A DNA stretch of 64,000 bases from Adineta ricciae (lineage: Eukaryota; Rotifera; Eurotatoria; Adinetida; Adinetidae): the NCBI GenBank assembly GCA_905250025.1, contig CAJNOJ010000039.1:186001-250000 (forward strand), in the 5' to 3' direction. Positions 50,541 to 62,262 of this stretch are shown here, in pieces; within the stretch, counting starts at the first letter, position 1; each line of letters starts with the position of its first letter. The notes under the pieces were generated by a model. It made no database searches, was not told the DNA's origin, and worked only from the letters and a program-made list of their open reading frames with translations. Both the position numbers and the translations under genes were made by a program.

Positions 50541-53500
50541 TCATTTATTATCAATAAGATTTTGCAATTCAAGTACTAACTGTCTCGCAATGCGAAGCAC
50601 TTCACGCGCATCGTGTCGTTCGGCCATTTCTATGAAAAATAGAAAAATACTTGAACGTGAACATCTCGGATGCGAACAATAGTATTTACCATTGAAAAAT
50701 CTGATTATATCGGTAAAGTCCATCCGATTGTCCAGAATAATGTCTCGATAGATCTTCAACATTGCCAAAGCGATGAATAGAACGAATCGCTTTGAAACCG
50801 TACGACGTGCGGCACCAATCGTTTCCCATACCAGAAAGACATCGTCATAAACAAATTCTAACACGAACACTCAATCATCGACCTGTCAAAAATGAATTCT
50901 TACCTCGTTTGAAGTCTAATAAGAACCACCGGTAGCAAAAATAGAAGTGTGTGAAATCTCCTGTGCGATGAATGTGTTCGTAGAGTTCGTAATCGAGAAT
51001 TTGTAGTAATGAACGCATGTGACCGAAATGTTCGTCCATACCAGCTCCGTGAGGAAAATTTGGTAAGAGACGTTTCATTAAGTAACAAAAACAACTGTAA
51101 GTCATGACCTCTGAAGACAAAACTGATGATGATCGACTTGTAGTACGAAAGAATTGAACAGACCTTCGTCGAATATGACTAATAATGGCGCAACGAGATC
51201 GCACATTCCTTGAATATAACCGGTTGCCAAGTTATCCCATACATATCTATGAAAAAACGAACGATATAAGTACAACACAGTCATAAACTGTATGTATCTC
51301 ATCAATTATTAATATTAGCTCTCTACATTGTGGTTCTTCTTCTCCTTAGAGAAATCAATAGTTTCCAAAAAGAGCAAAGTACGAATTAGAATTTTTAATC
51401 TCTCACACATTACCAATGGAAATGAAATAGACGTATGACTTCTCATATCATATCCGACTTCGAAAAAAAAAGTCGATGCTTACGTGCACATGACGTTTCG
51501 TAGTTTTTTCAAATTATTGATATTTGTGAAGTATGGATAGGCTCGATCACATCTCGCTACGTCTTTATCAATTCGATGTAAATTCACTGCAAATGCATCG
51601 ATTATATCTTTACTAAACGATCCATAGCAAATCGGTGTTATTGTGCCGTCTGAAACAACGAAGGAGAAAGAATTACCAAAATCTTTTTGAAAAGATTTTT
51701 ATTTACCAGATAAATCTTCTTGGTTATCTTCGTGAAAGATTTCCACTGCATCCATATAAACATCCGTGCCGGAGGTTAAACTCGACGACGGCGAAAGAGT
51801 GCTCTCTTTTTCCTTATTCATCATGTCATCTTGATCTTTTTCAGTTGATTGCGTTAAAACATCGTCATTATCATCAAGATCGGCGTCCAAATCTTCATTT
51901 ACATTCTCATTCGGATTGTCACTGTCAATTTCATCGTTCTCGTCTGTACTTGTTTCAATAATATTATAGGGTGATGAACGGTCAATAACAGATTCAGTAC
52001 GTGTTCGGGCGATTAAAACTCCCGAATTTGACGATGTCGATGTTAAACGTTGGTCATTCGACGGAGCAGCATATGAATTATCTTCTTCCAAAATTGGTAT
52101 CGCTACTGTATGTACGGAAGACTCCTAATCGTTTTGAAGGAAAACAATCATACGATGTAAACTAAACTAAATTCAAATGCAAAGAAGTTCTTACGTCAAA
52201 GAAAACATCATTCGATGCATTGGAATCTTTTCGTTCGGAACTACTAAAATTTGGTAATGAAATTTTCTCTGGTATACTAGCTAGAACATTTTTGATTGAT
52301 GCTAGCGTTGTTTCAGTAGAGCTTGGATTGGCATTTTCATTTGTATCATTAGATTTGCTTTTGGAATTCTTTCGATGGAGTGAATGTTGAAAATCGATCT
52401 GCATTACGATGTGTTCAGCATTTTGCCATTCGTGTGTCAAGGAATTATATCGATCAATTGTTGTACGATCAATATCGTTTCGTTCGTCAATCGTTGATTC
52501 CAGTGAATAATGTGAAAATAGATATGGCCAAACCTTAAAAACCAATTATCGATAAAAAAGATTTGGAATTTAGGTTGTTTGTCTACCTGTTTTCGTATTG
52601 ATGGTTCACAACCACCGGAATAAATTCTTCGATAGATTTCCTTTCGATCAATATGCAAATGTTCTTCTTGTCTCGTGAGAAATAACTCTGACCAAGAATC
52701 AAATGTTAAACAAAGTTCAGGATTTAGTTGTTCAGCATCTTCGATTCGAGGAACGGGATTGACAAGCGATGTTAGATGAATGCGAACTGTTTTCAAATGA
52801 CGACAATATGCAAGCCATCCGTAGAATGCACGGGATAGAATTTGACGTCGCATCGTATCACATAAGGAAGCCATCGATGATCGAACCGAAACACTTCGAT
52901 GTAAGCCTAATACTGGTGAGATATACATCGCCGAAGTCACAAACACACCATCGATCGGCGAGATTGGTGGTGGTGTCATTTGTGTCGATGGCGATAAAGG
53001 TGACTGAGAAGATAACGATGATGTATCGCCTGTTTCTGATGACCACTGCAATCGATTACTACCCATTGGTTCATCTATTTAGAAAATAAAACATATTATC
53101 GTAAAAGTTTTATCTTTGGCAAAGTTCGTAGTAGAAGAAGACGCTTAGTCGATGATTCGAATAAATGTCTACTTTGTGCTATGAACTGCTCTACGAAAGA
53201 AGTAGACACGTACAATGAACAATGACAAGACAATATCAATCACTAACGATCAGTGAGGAAGACAATTCGAAAAACATAATCTGCTGTTGGTGACGATACT
53301 TCTTCTTCTTCTTCTTCTTCAGGCGTATCAGAACACATATTCGCATCGTTATCACTTGTACTTAGCGATACTGCCATATTCGAACGATCGATACGACGTT
53401 GAAGTTTGGGTAAGACTTTTCCTAGTAAGACATACCAAGTTCAGAATCGGAAGACATGAATGAACTAACCTTGTCCTTTCTCGTATCCTAATGGTGGATC

Positions 53501-55340
53501 AAGATAACCATTTGGTGTTAGACCACTTTCCAAACAAGTCAGAAAAGCTAACAGGTGTCCACCTTTATCTTTGATGTGGAATGGCGGATATTGAACACCA
53601 TCACGTCCAACAAATACAATTCGATCGCCATCAACTAAACACAGAAATAGAAATTCAATACTAAAAAGAGATGCTTGATGTTTATTTCACCATGCTGATG
53701 ACAGTGGAGATAAACAATTGATGACATGTTTATCGTTATTGCATAATCCCAAAAAACACTAACAGAAATGAATACGTAGAGAAAAGATTTTCTTTTCCAA
53801 ATAATTAATAAACCTGTATTTCTTGGGAGATTCAATGGTGTCATTGTTCGTTTCCTCGGATTCAGTTTTCGTTGTTTTTGTACTTTCATTATAGCCATTC
53901 ATCAGTTGATTGGGTGTCCATTTTAGTGTTAGACCATGTTTATTATGGTGTAATGATAAGTAGCCAGGTATGGGATCGTGGCCGGAAGCCTAGAAAGGTG
54001 AAAGGAACAATTGAGAGGAAGTTCCCATCAAAATTCATTAACTTACAGGTTGAACAAAAATATTATTCTTTCCGTAGAGCAATTGTGATTTCGCATTCTG
54101 ATGCAATGAATCAACATATTCTCTGGCCGGATTAATTGAAATCAATTGAATATGTCGCTGAGTTTCTTCACCGGAAGAGCTTGCGTGACTTTTTAACTAA
54201 AATTTATGATTATCATCAGTGCAAACATTCAATTAAACTTGTCTTTGTTCTTACATTCATTTGTAAACTCGGTCGACATTTAACGGAATTCGGATTTTTC
54301 TTATTCATAGCCATTGACGTTGAATTAACTGTTGGTCGATTGTTATTATGCAGACGATGGCGTTGAACGAGTTCATCGGCATGTGGGTCAGACCATAGGT
54401 GATCGACTGTCTTCACACGAGTAAATTCAAGTGCACAAGGTCCGACTATTTAATTAATAGAACACTGAGGAAGGAATGGATATTTATTTTTTCCTACTTA
54501 CCTAAAAGGGAAGCTAGAATAGGTCCTTGAACAGAATTGCAAACAAGAGCATATGGTTCATAGTATGTTCTACAAAACGTTGCTTATCTAGAAATTCAAT
54601 TAAAAGATCAGGAGTACTTACGAGCTATTATCAACGATATATTCAACGATTTTATGCAGTAATCGATGAGTCAATGCCATTCGGATCCACAAGTATCGGT
54701 TATAGACTGCTGAACGTGTTGAACGATAATGACTGTCATCGACACTAACTGTTTGCAGTTGTGGTATTTGATGGGTAATACTTGATAGTTTCCTGAACAA
54801 AAACTCAAAATATATAAAATCATCGGAGAGAAAATATTTCTTTACCTGGAGAAAGTCAATAAACTACTCGGCTGATCAGTATCATCAACCATGCGCTTAA
54901 CTTCGGCAGCTGACGGACAACTTTTAGCAATTTTTTGTAAAAGTGCCATAGTAGTACTCGTTTTAAATAAGCCAACAGCTCGTCGTTTCAGACCATGAAG
55001 TAAACACGCTTCCACCGCAGCTGAAAACATGAATAAATGAACGAACGAACGATGATGATGATGATTGAAAGTGCGAATACAAACCACAAAGTGTTGTTAC
55101 ACTACAGTTTTCTTCATGAATGCATTTTTTCATCACTGCTTCCTCCATCATTTGTTTAACCTATATGAGCAGTTGGCTATTTTCAAAAATGATCATCTAG
55201 TAACGAACCTCTCGTTTAACAGTCCATAAAAGTTTTTGACGATGTTGTTCTTGTTCTAAAACAAATTCTCTTCTTCGATCGTTTATTCCAATCAAGGATT
55301 TACCGTCATCTTCACCAGTTGACTGAGATGAGTTTTCCAT
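50541..55340 (-). CDS. SGSM: Small G-protein signalling modulator (SGSM1/2-like; RUN and TBC domains)
   Basis: About sixteen exons, ending at TGA 50541. The first ATG in the recognisable frame is at 55340; the frame is open further upstream, so the start is uncertain. Domains in order: a RUN domain ([61 protein letters not shown] and [10 protein letters not shown]), then the SGSM Rab-binding PH-like region ([22 protein letters not shown] and IVYLHCHQ, then [12 protein letters not shown] and [20 protein letters not shown]), then a TBC Rab-GAP domain split by an acidic insert of about 170 residues. The catalytic signatures are intact: IDKDVAR (IxxDxxR) and [12 protein letters not shown] (YxQ). 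SGSM proteins act as GAPs or effectors for Rab and Rap GTPases in endosomal and Golgi trafficking. The RUN and TBC parts match human SGSM1 closely. Confidence 0.92.
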
Positions 55341-55898
55341 TCCGATTTTGCTTTGTTTAAAGATGTTCACTGTTGTTAAACTGTCATGTTGAGCATCGTC
55401 GATTGAAAACAATAAAGTGTCATAGTAGAACTTTGACAGGAAAACCTTTTCAGCGTTTCTGTCGTCTGTCGAACAATTAGGTTGTCGATTATTGTTTTTC
55501 TGCTTTTATTCTCTTTCTATAGAGTGCTACGTTCAAGAAGGAAAGAACCACTGACAAGCATTTAAGTACATTGAAAGATTCGCTGTTCAAAACCAATGAA
55601 CAAGAAGATAAATAAAATGAGAAGGCGATGTTTTTCTCAATTAAAAACCATTCAAATGCAAATCTTCGAGAGGAATAACGAGTGTTTGTCAAAGTGAAAC
55701 TTTGTCCTAGCGCCATCTATGATCGGAAATGATTGGTAAATAAAGGTAAAGCATGGATTTGAAAAAATTATTTTTCTTGAATTTTTACATCGAATGTAAT
55801 TCAAGAGAGTCGAGAGAAAAGTTCTTCGAAATTGAAGTTCTTCTTGACAGAAAAACAAAACCTTATCATCACGATTTTTTTTTCACTTTCAATTTCAG
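55341..55898. other. Divergent intergenic region (SGSM / RABL2)
   Basis: About 560 nt between two outward genes. The minus-strand frame of SGSM remains open without ATG to about 55510, so a 5' exon may lie here. A long T-run ending TTTCAG abuts the RABL2 ATG. Confidence 0.4.
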
Positions 55899-57685
55899 AT
55901 GACTGAGTCTGTATCCTCATCATCATCTAACTATAGTAAAACTTCGGATTCTATTAAAGTTATCGTTCTCGGCGATAGTGCTGTAGGCAAATCGAAACTA
56001 TTAGAACGATTTCTAGCCAAAAATTTGTAAGCAGCAGTTGATTTCTAAGGCACAGATTTTCCACATTCTTATCCCGTGTTTAGTGAAGATTCGCGATACT
56101 CAACATATGCAATCAACATATTCAAACACACAACGAAAATTGATGGGAAACCAGTCGAAGTGGAGTTTTGGGATACAGGTTCGCATATATTTGTGATCGT
56201 CTAGAAATTGTAATCTCATTTGTAGCTGGTCAAGAGAAATTCGACAATCTTCACCATTCCTATTTTCATCAAGCACATGCTTGTATTATGGTAGGTCTTA
56301 TAAACATCCGAAAAAGAAGATCATCTTGACTTTTTTTGTCACAGATTTTCGATGCAACAAGAAAAATTACTTATAAAAATCTCGATCGTTGGTATACTGA
56401 ACTACGTGATATCCGTCCACATATTCCATGCTTGTGCGCTGTTAATAAAATTGATGCAGCAATGGAAATAACAAAGAAATCCTTTTCATTCCCCAAGAAA
56501 CATGACATGCCATTGTACTTTGTCTCGGCAGCTGATGGAACCAATGTTGTTCGACTCTTTCGTGATGCTATTCGTGTTGCACAAGCCTATCGAAACGGAG
56601 ATACAGCAGATTTCATTGATCAAATCATGCGCGAACTCGAAGTAAGCAAACTCGAAACCACTTCATGATTTCTTCTTCTCGTCTTTCTTCTCTGCGCGTA
56701 TACGTGTGAATTTTTCTTTGTACGTTCTTCTTCTTGAGAAGTCATACCATGAAGCGAAATGGGAGTTTTCAACAAATGCAATCTATGGTTCTCCCATTTC
56801 TTATGTGTTCAGGATCAAGAAACATATGATGATATATCTCAAACAGTGGATTCTCCATCACATCATTACGAAAATCACGGAAGTCATGTAGCCTTGACAT
56901 CCGAGTGCAGCGCAACACAGACGTTGAGCTCATCTTTGTCAACATGTTTTGGTGCACGTCGAAAGATTTCCAATTGCTTTTTCAATTCTACGACTGAACA
57001 ATACAAAAAAAAGTATAAATTCTGGTTAAATCTACTTCTTGCCGAAGAATGGAATTACTTGTACCTGTTAAAAGACAAATTACAATCCTACGATGAACAA
57101 GAGAAACACATTAAACGGTTAACTTCGACATCGAAATTATCTGTCACTCTTCACATCTATTTCGATTCGTTCATACCATTAAAACTTTCCTCGACATTCC
57201 ATCGAACATTATGTTTAAATCATTACGAACGTCTTCATTGTCTATTCAATTCACTTCTCAAAGTGATTCATTCCGACAATGATTACACTCTCTGTTCGAA
57301 CATTCTTCAACGACTAACCTATTTAATCACCAAAATCAAAGTTCAGCAATATGAGAACACGTTCATTCAATTTCCATCCTACATCCAACGCACGCTGTCT
57401 CTCTCATCTATCGATAATTATCAAACATTAAACATTATGTCAAAAGATAAACAAACGCTTATCGAACAAGTTCACTTGCATTTGATACTCGGTGTGAACA
57501 TTCAACGAGATAAATATTTACTCGTCTTATCAGTTGAGCAACCTCAAGGCTCAAATACCATACATAATTTTCACTTTGCTCACGCTGATAGATCTATTAT
57601 TAATGAATGGTTTCAATTGTTAGATAATTACGTTAAACAAGCAAAGCGTGATTACATGAATAAATACCAGGAATATCGCATTTAA
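55899..57685 (+). CDS. RABL2: RABL2-like small GTPase with long C-terminal extension
   Basis: Exons splice to about 490 residues. Residues 1 to about 205 are a full Rab-like GTPase: LGDSAVGKSKLLERF (P-loop), STYAINIFKHT (switch I), FWDTAGQEKFDNLHHSYFHQAHACIMIFD (switch II), NKIDA and FVSAADGTNVVRLF, all as in human RABL2, an IFT-associated ciliary GTPase. The exon ending IMRELE has a GTAAGC donor; the next (56813-57685) continues DQETYDDISQTVDSP, like the human tail, and then runs about 270 residues beyond it. This extension is helical (KFWLNLLLAEEWNYLYLLKDKL...) and then strand-like, ending INEWFQLLDNYVKQ. I cannot assign it; the layout faintly recalls a DH-PH pair. If the last intron is retained, translation stops at 56668 and gives a normal short RABL2. 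Confidence 0.85.
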
Positions 57686-58137
57686 TCTTTTTTTTCGACT
57701 ATTGTTTCTTAAATCTCAGGAAATGATTTGTTATGTTGTTAGTTCTATTGTGATAGAAAAAATAGTAAATCAATGAAATCTTCTTTGTCTGCTCTTCTTG
57801 ATTATTGAATCCAAAATGACAAATTCTCTTGTTTTTCTTCTTTCTATTTAGACCATGAATGACGACAATACCAATTCCACACCAGCCAATAATTGAAGAT
57901 CGAACACAAATCTATTTACTCGTCTGACGTTTTACATAAGGACCAATTTGCTTGTCAGATTTTTCCTTCCTATGTCCGTCCATATACATGTAGTCATTGA
58001 AATCAAAGTTTCATTTCGTTTCTTTTTTCATGCGCACACACTTCTCATACATTTGTGAAATGAACAAGCACACAATATATCATCATTTATTAATAATAAT
58101 AATAAAAAGCAAAAAACAAAGACGAAATATAGATTGA
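57686..58137. other. Convergent intergenic region (RABL2 / GPCR)
   Basis: 3' UTRs of two convergent genes, including a short TAA/TAATAA-rich stretch near 58088-58106. Nothing else recognised. Confidence 0.45.
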
Positions 58138-59703
58138 TTATGTTTTAAATGTTACTACATGTCCATTCGTAGGTCCAGTAGGTGTGACGGAGAGATTAAC
58201 GTTTTCGATTGTCGTCGTTGTTACTGGCGCTGAAATAGTCAAAAGTTTCTTTCTTTCTCCTTTGGCATCGTTCATATTAGTCGAATACGTAGGAGGAGAC
58301 GACGTTGTTCGAGTACGCGACACAGGTCCGCCTTGTAAAATGTTATTGTCTTTCTTTTGATTGACTGAAGAATTTGAACATTGAAATATCTCGCGTAGTT
58401 CTCGACGAAATAAAGATGACGTAGCTGAATAGAGAAAAAAGTTACAACAACAATTTAGATATCGAAAGGTTTGTGTCAGTGTAAATAGAACAGGATCAGG
58501 CGTAGTTAATTTGCGTATTTGCATATAGAACCAATAGATTCTATTAAAAATCAAATAGAAAGTCGTAAAAAATTTATTTCTTGCAAAAATATCCTACTGG
58601 AATGGAAATGACATGACCATGAACGCGATGGCAACAGCTATTAACATAAACGTGATATTTCGATCAGTGTTCCTTTGCCGCTGGCGTTTACGCGTCGATG
58701 CTGAACCTAAGGTTGGATCTACATTTGTACTGCTCGACGATGTCATCGAACGTTGGATAGATGTTTGTTGTCGTGCGCGTAAACGGTAGACGATCAAGGT
58801 ATTGAGTATACCGAGAAATATAAATGGAACTAAATCAAACGAGACACAAGTTGATTCAAAACAAGAAAACTACTTGACTCTTTCATTTACCGATGTAAGT
58901 AAAGATGACTGAGAGGGTTCCGAAGATTTTATATATTATCAATAGTTTCAATTGACATCGTTCACCAGACTTTGTGTTCTCCGGGCTATATTCCAATATT
59001 AATGGAAACCATGAAAAAGTAATAAGTGATATTGTGATATAACTAACAACAGTAATAATTGTCGTTTTAAATGTAACATATTTAGCTTTGTCAAACGGTT
59101 TCCAAACTGAAAACCAACGTTCGACAGAGATAAAGACAACTGAATAACCACTTAATGCAGCAAATAGAAGATCGAAATAACCATGAAAATGACTAAAATT
59201 CAAGAGAGGAAACGTAAATCAACGAGGTTAATCCAAATGATAAAAAAGAGATTTGATTATTATTTGAAAATCAAAAATTATCTATATAGATTTACTTCCT
59301 TCCGCTCATTCGTAAACTTGCCAATTTTATGCAATCTATACCTATTCTCCTCCATTCAAACTTGTCTCATTTGTCATCCGAGAAAAAAGCGATGAATTCC
59401 AAGTCAATCTACGTACCACCAAAATGCGGATATATCTGACATTGATTCACCAAGAAAATCTGGTAAGATGATGTTGAACAGGGACGTTGTTAACAAGAGA
59501 ATATCACTGAGTGCAAGTACAATTGTAAATATTGATACACAAAATTTGATCATTTCACGACGCGCAAATACAAGGATTGACAGAAGATTGCCAATGATGC
59601 CGATCGCCACTGCACATGGCATGACGAAATGGATACATACGTAAACGATTATATGGGGTTTAAGGTTCAGATTAGTCATTGTTGTCGTGTTAAGATTAGC
59701 CAT
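58138..59703 (-). CDS. Rhodopsin-family (class A) G-protein-coupled receptor, peptide-receptor-like
   Basis: Four coding exons, ATG 59703 to TAA 58138, about 440 residues. An N-terminus with glycosylation sites (NTTT) leads to TM1 (AVAIGIIGNLLSILVFARR, with the GN signature) and TM2 (IVLALSDILLL, with the conserved Asp). The splice restores a Cys at the top of TM3 (AFWCHFHGYFDLLF), and TM3 ends in SVERWFSVWKPF, where ERW replaces DRY. A loop Cys (GERCQL) can pair with it. The third cytosolic loop is basic and serine-rich. TM6 is IAVAIAFMVMSFPFQ, lacking the usual CW, and TM7 has NCCCNFFLY in place of NPxxY. The tail is long and S/T-rich. These departures are common in invertebrate neuropeptide receptors; the ligand cannot be told. 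Confidence 0.85.
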
Positions 59704-60058
59704 AATTATGATAACCTACATAGTCATGATTGCTATCTAAAATAAAGGAAAAAAGAAAAGTAATCAGGGAATCTTCTGCTTTTAGATAGAATCATTTAGT
59801 AGAAAACTAATGAGGAACGAGAAAGAAAAAAGCTGACGTTGTTGTTGGGTCGAATATCTCGTTTTCTTTTATGATTGAATATTCATTTTTTCATCATCCT
59901 ACTGCTAATATAGCCTTTGACAAGGCTGATTAACTTCTTCTTTTTTCCTTCGATGCACTTAACATCAGAAGAATGAGCATCAATCCTAGCTGGTGAAGAT
60001 TTCTATACCCATACTTTCCTCAGGGGAAAAAGGTAGAGTAAGAGAAAAGAGAGAAGTA

Positions 60059-60072
60059 TATATATATATATC
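60059..60072. repeat. TA dinucleotide repeat
   Basis: About seven TA units followed by CTATATATCC, between AG-rich and CT-rich runs. Confidence 0.7.
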
Positions 60073-60346
60073 TATATATCCGTTCTTTTCTCTCTTTTTC
60101 ACTCTCTCTCTCATCGGTTACTTGCGTTTTGTATAGCAACCTTCAAGCGGAAATCCTCCAACAATAGTGCCAAAAAGAAATTGAAACTACAGAAGAAGAG
60201 AAAGAAGGAGAGAAACTAGTCCTGATTGATTCTTTGTCGAGAAAATAAATTTGAAACTGAGTGGAAAATTATCGATCTTGTTCAAATTTCTGCCTCAATT
60301 AAACCCATTCAGATTTAAATAAACATATCATTGCGTTGTTTTCATT

Positions 60347-60511
60347 ATGTTTTACTTGTCATTTGACGAAGCAAATCATCCTAATGAGGATTCAACGTCA
60401 TCTTCGTATAATACGTTGCCTATACGCAAAACAAGATGCGTGTGTCAACGCAGATATGTGAAATACTCTGTGGAATATGAAAATGATGTGAGAAAAACGA
60501 AATTCAAATAA
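60347..60511 (+). CDS. Possible small gene or first exon (54 codons), uncertain
   Basis: The frame reads MFYLSFDEANHPNEDSTSSS, then a basic, cysteine-containing stretch, and ends at TAA 60509-60511. A GTGAGA that would make a fair splice donor interrupts it at about 60488. No downstream exon is recognised and no family fits. It could be a real first exon, a small protein, or chance. Confidence 0.2.
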   Translation: MFYLSFDEANHPNEDSTSSSYNTLPIRKTRCVCQRRYVKYSVEYENDVRKTKFK

Positions 60512-61952
60512 ATAAACTGATTATCTTTGTGCTGTTTCTTTTGTCATTCATTATAAATTTTGATCTCGTACACTCTCACATTCTACGCATGTCATACTCA
60601 TCAATAGACTAACACGATAAATATCTCATTGAAATCAATTACTCATAGAACATATTTGACACATGAGAATAAGTCTGCAATACACTGAATCGCGTTGCTT
60701 ACTTGCCTTTCTCTCCCTCTCTCGCGTCTAAACACTTGTCGTCGTAATCGATGATAATCCGATTAACGTCTTTTCTAACTATTACACAAAACGTTCCGTC
60801 GCTTTTCTTATTCTTACTTTCTCTCTCTGACTCTTATTTCTTCCACAGCGACTAACTAGGCTTACAACTAGATTGGTAAACCCAACAATGACGTTCTTAT
60901 CAGTTTTGCACATTATTCGCTTAGTTGACTGATTCAACTAATAGAACATACGGCTAACAAACTTATTTTTCACATGAAAAATTATACTGACGACTAATGT
61001 CTTTTCAAAGAATCGAGTTTTTCGGATTAGATACTTTGATTTCTTTCTTTTATTTTCCGCACGAATATTTCCAGTTTTGACGAGTCTGAAATCAACAATA
61101 TTCCATCGAAGTCAGAGGATCTCTATTCCCAATCAAACCAAACGTCCATATATTTTCCTCTAATCATATCAAAATCAATCAGAAGAAAACAATTCTATTT
61201 GCTATTCTCGAACATATTTTCTCGTCGGTGGCTGACTCGACTGTGATTAAAAGCAATGGGACACTCTGTTTTCACCATGCGACAAGATTAATTACAGCAA
61301 GCTCAAGGTCGATAACCTCTTATCTAGATTCGAACATCGAGAAATAAACCTGATATACATATGAAAGTCGTGCTTTTTTTTCCCCCTTCTATATATTCAA
61401 TCTATTGTTTTCATTCTGTGATTGAAGTGTCGAATCTGACAAAACTATCTGGGAAAGAAAAACGCAAGCTTCTTTTGTTACAATTAACAAAATGTTTCTT
61501 TTGCTTTCTTCTGCCTGTGCGAAAGAAAAGAACGCGCACAGATAAGTCCAGTTGAAAATAAGAAAAGAAGCGAATCTTTTATCTAACAATGATTTAATCG
61601 ATATCCAAATCATCTCTAATTACTACGAAATCTTTTTCACACAAAGAAACTCGCACTCCGCCTAGTGTCCTACATATCATTACGAACGAAAGTCTTCTTC
61701 TCTCTTTGTTTCACTCTATTATATTAAGTCGAATGTATATTAGATAGAATTTCCTCCACCCGCAATAATGTCTCTTCGGCAAAATCACGCACATAGATTT
61801 TTATCAACTAAATAGAAATTGATACTGACACAGTTCCGTCGCTACAACCTTCTGTCGGCTATAATCAATTACACAAGCATAGATATATCTATTCGCAGCA
61901 TACCTGTGTTGAATGGGGCTAAAAAATAATAATAAGACGACCGACGAGACCA

Positions 61953-62005
61953 AGTGGAAGAAGAGGGTCGCCTTTTTAATGCTTCTAAGGTCTCTTCATT
62001 CCACT
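61953..62005 (+). other. Imperfect foldback (hairpin) sequence
   Basis: AGTGGAA (61953-61959) and GAAGA (61960-61964) on the left pair with TCTTC (61993-61997) and TTCCACT (61999-62005) on the right, with one bulged base, and CCTT pairs with AAGG nearer the loop. The total is about 16 paired bases around a loop of about 12. Size and shape recall a small-RNA precursor, but I recognise no known microRNA in either arm. Confidence 0.25.
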
Positions 62006-62227
62006 CGACATGATTAGCTTACTACTTTCGGGGTGCTGCTTTGAACTTATGGTCGAAACATGATTTTGTTTGATAGTACTTCGGTGAACGAAACTGGATA
62101 AATTACGGTTTATCTGATGATCAACTTTGATTTCTGTTGAATCAACTATTCCTATCGAACGAAGAGAAGGAGATTTCTATCCTTTAATCAGTTACTGCTG
62201 TTGTCGATCCAATGACTAGAAGAGAGA

Positions 62228-62262
62228 AGAAGAAGGAGAAGAAGAAGAAGAAGAAGAAGAAA
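62228..62262. repeat. GAA/GAAG-rich simple repeat
   Basis: A purine run of repeated AAG units on the plus strand. Confidence 0.8.

Noticed and set aside
56759..56812. ATG frame suggesting a separate gene starting at 56759
   Set aside because: The extra N-terminal residues come from reading through the RABL2 intron; the GTAAGC donor and CAG acceptor join the exon to RABL2 with tail similarity.
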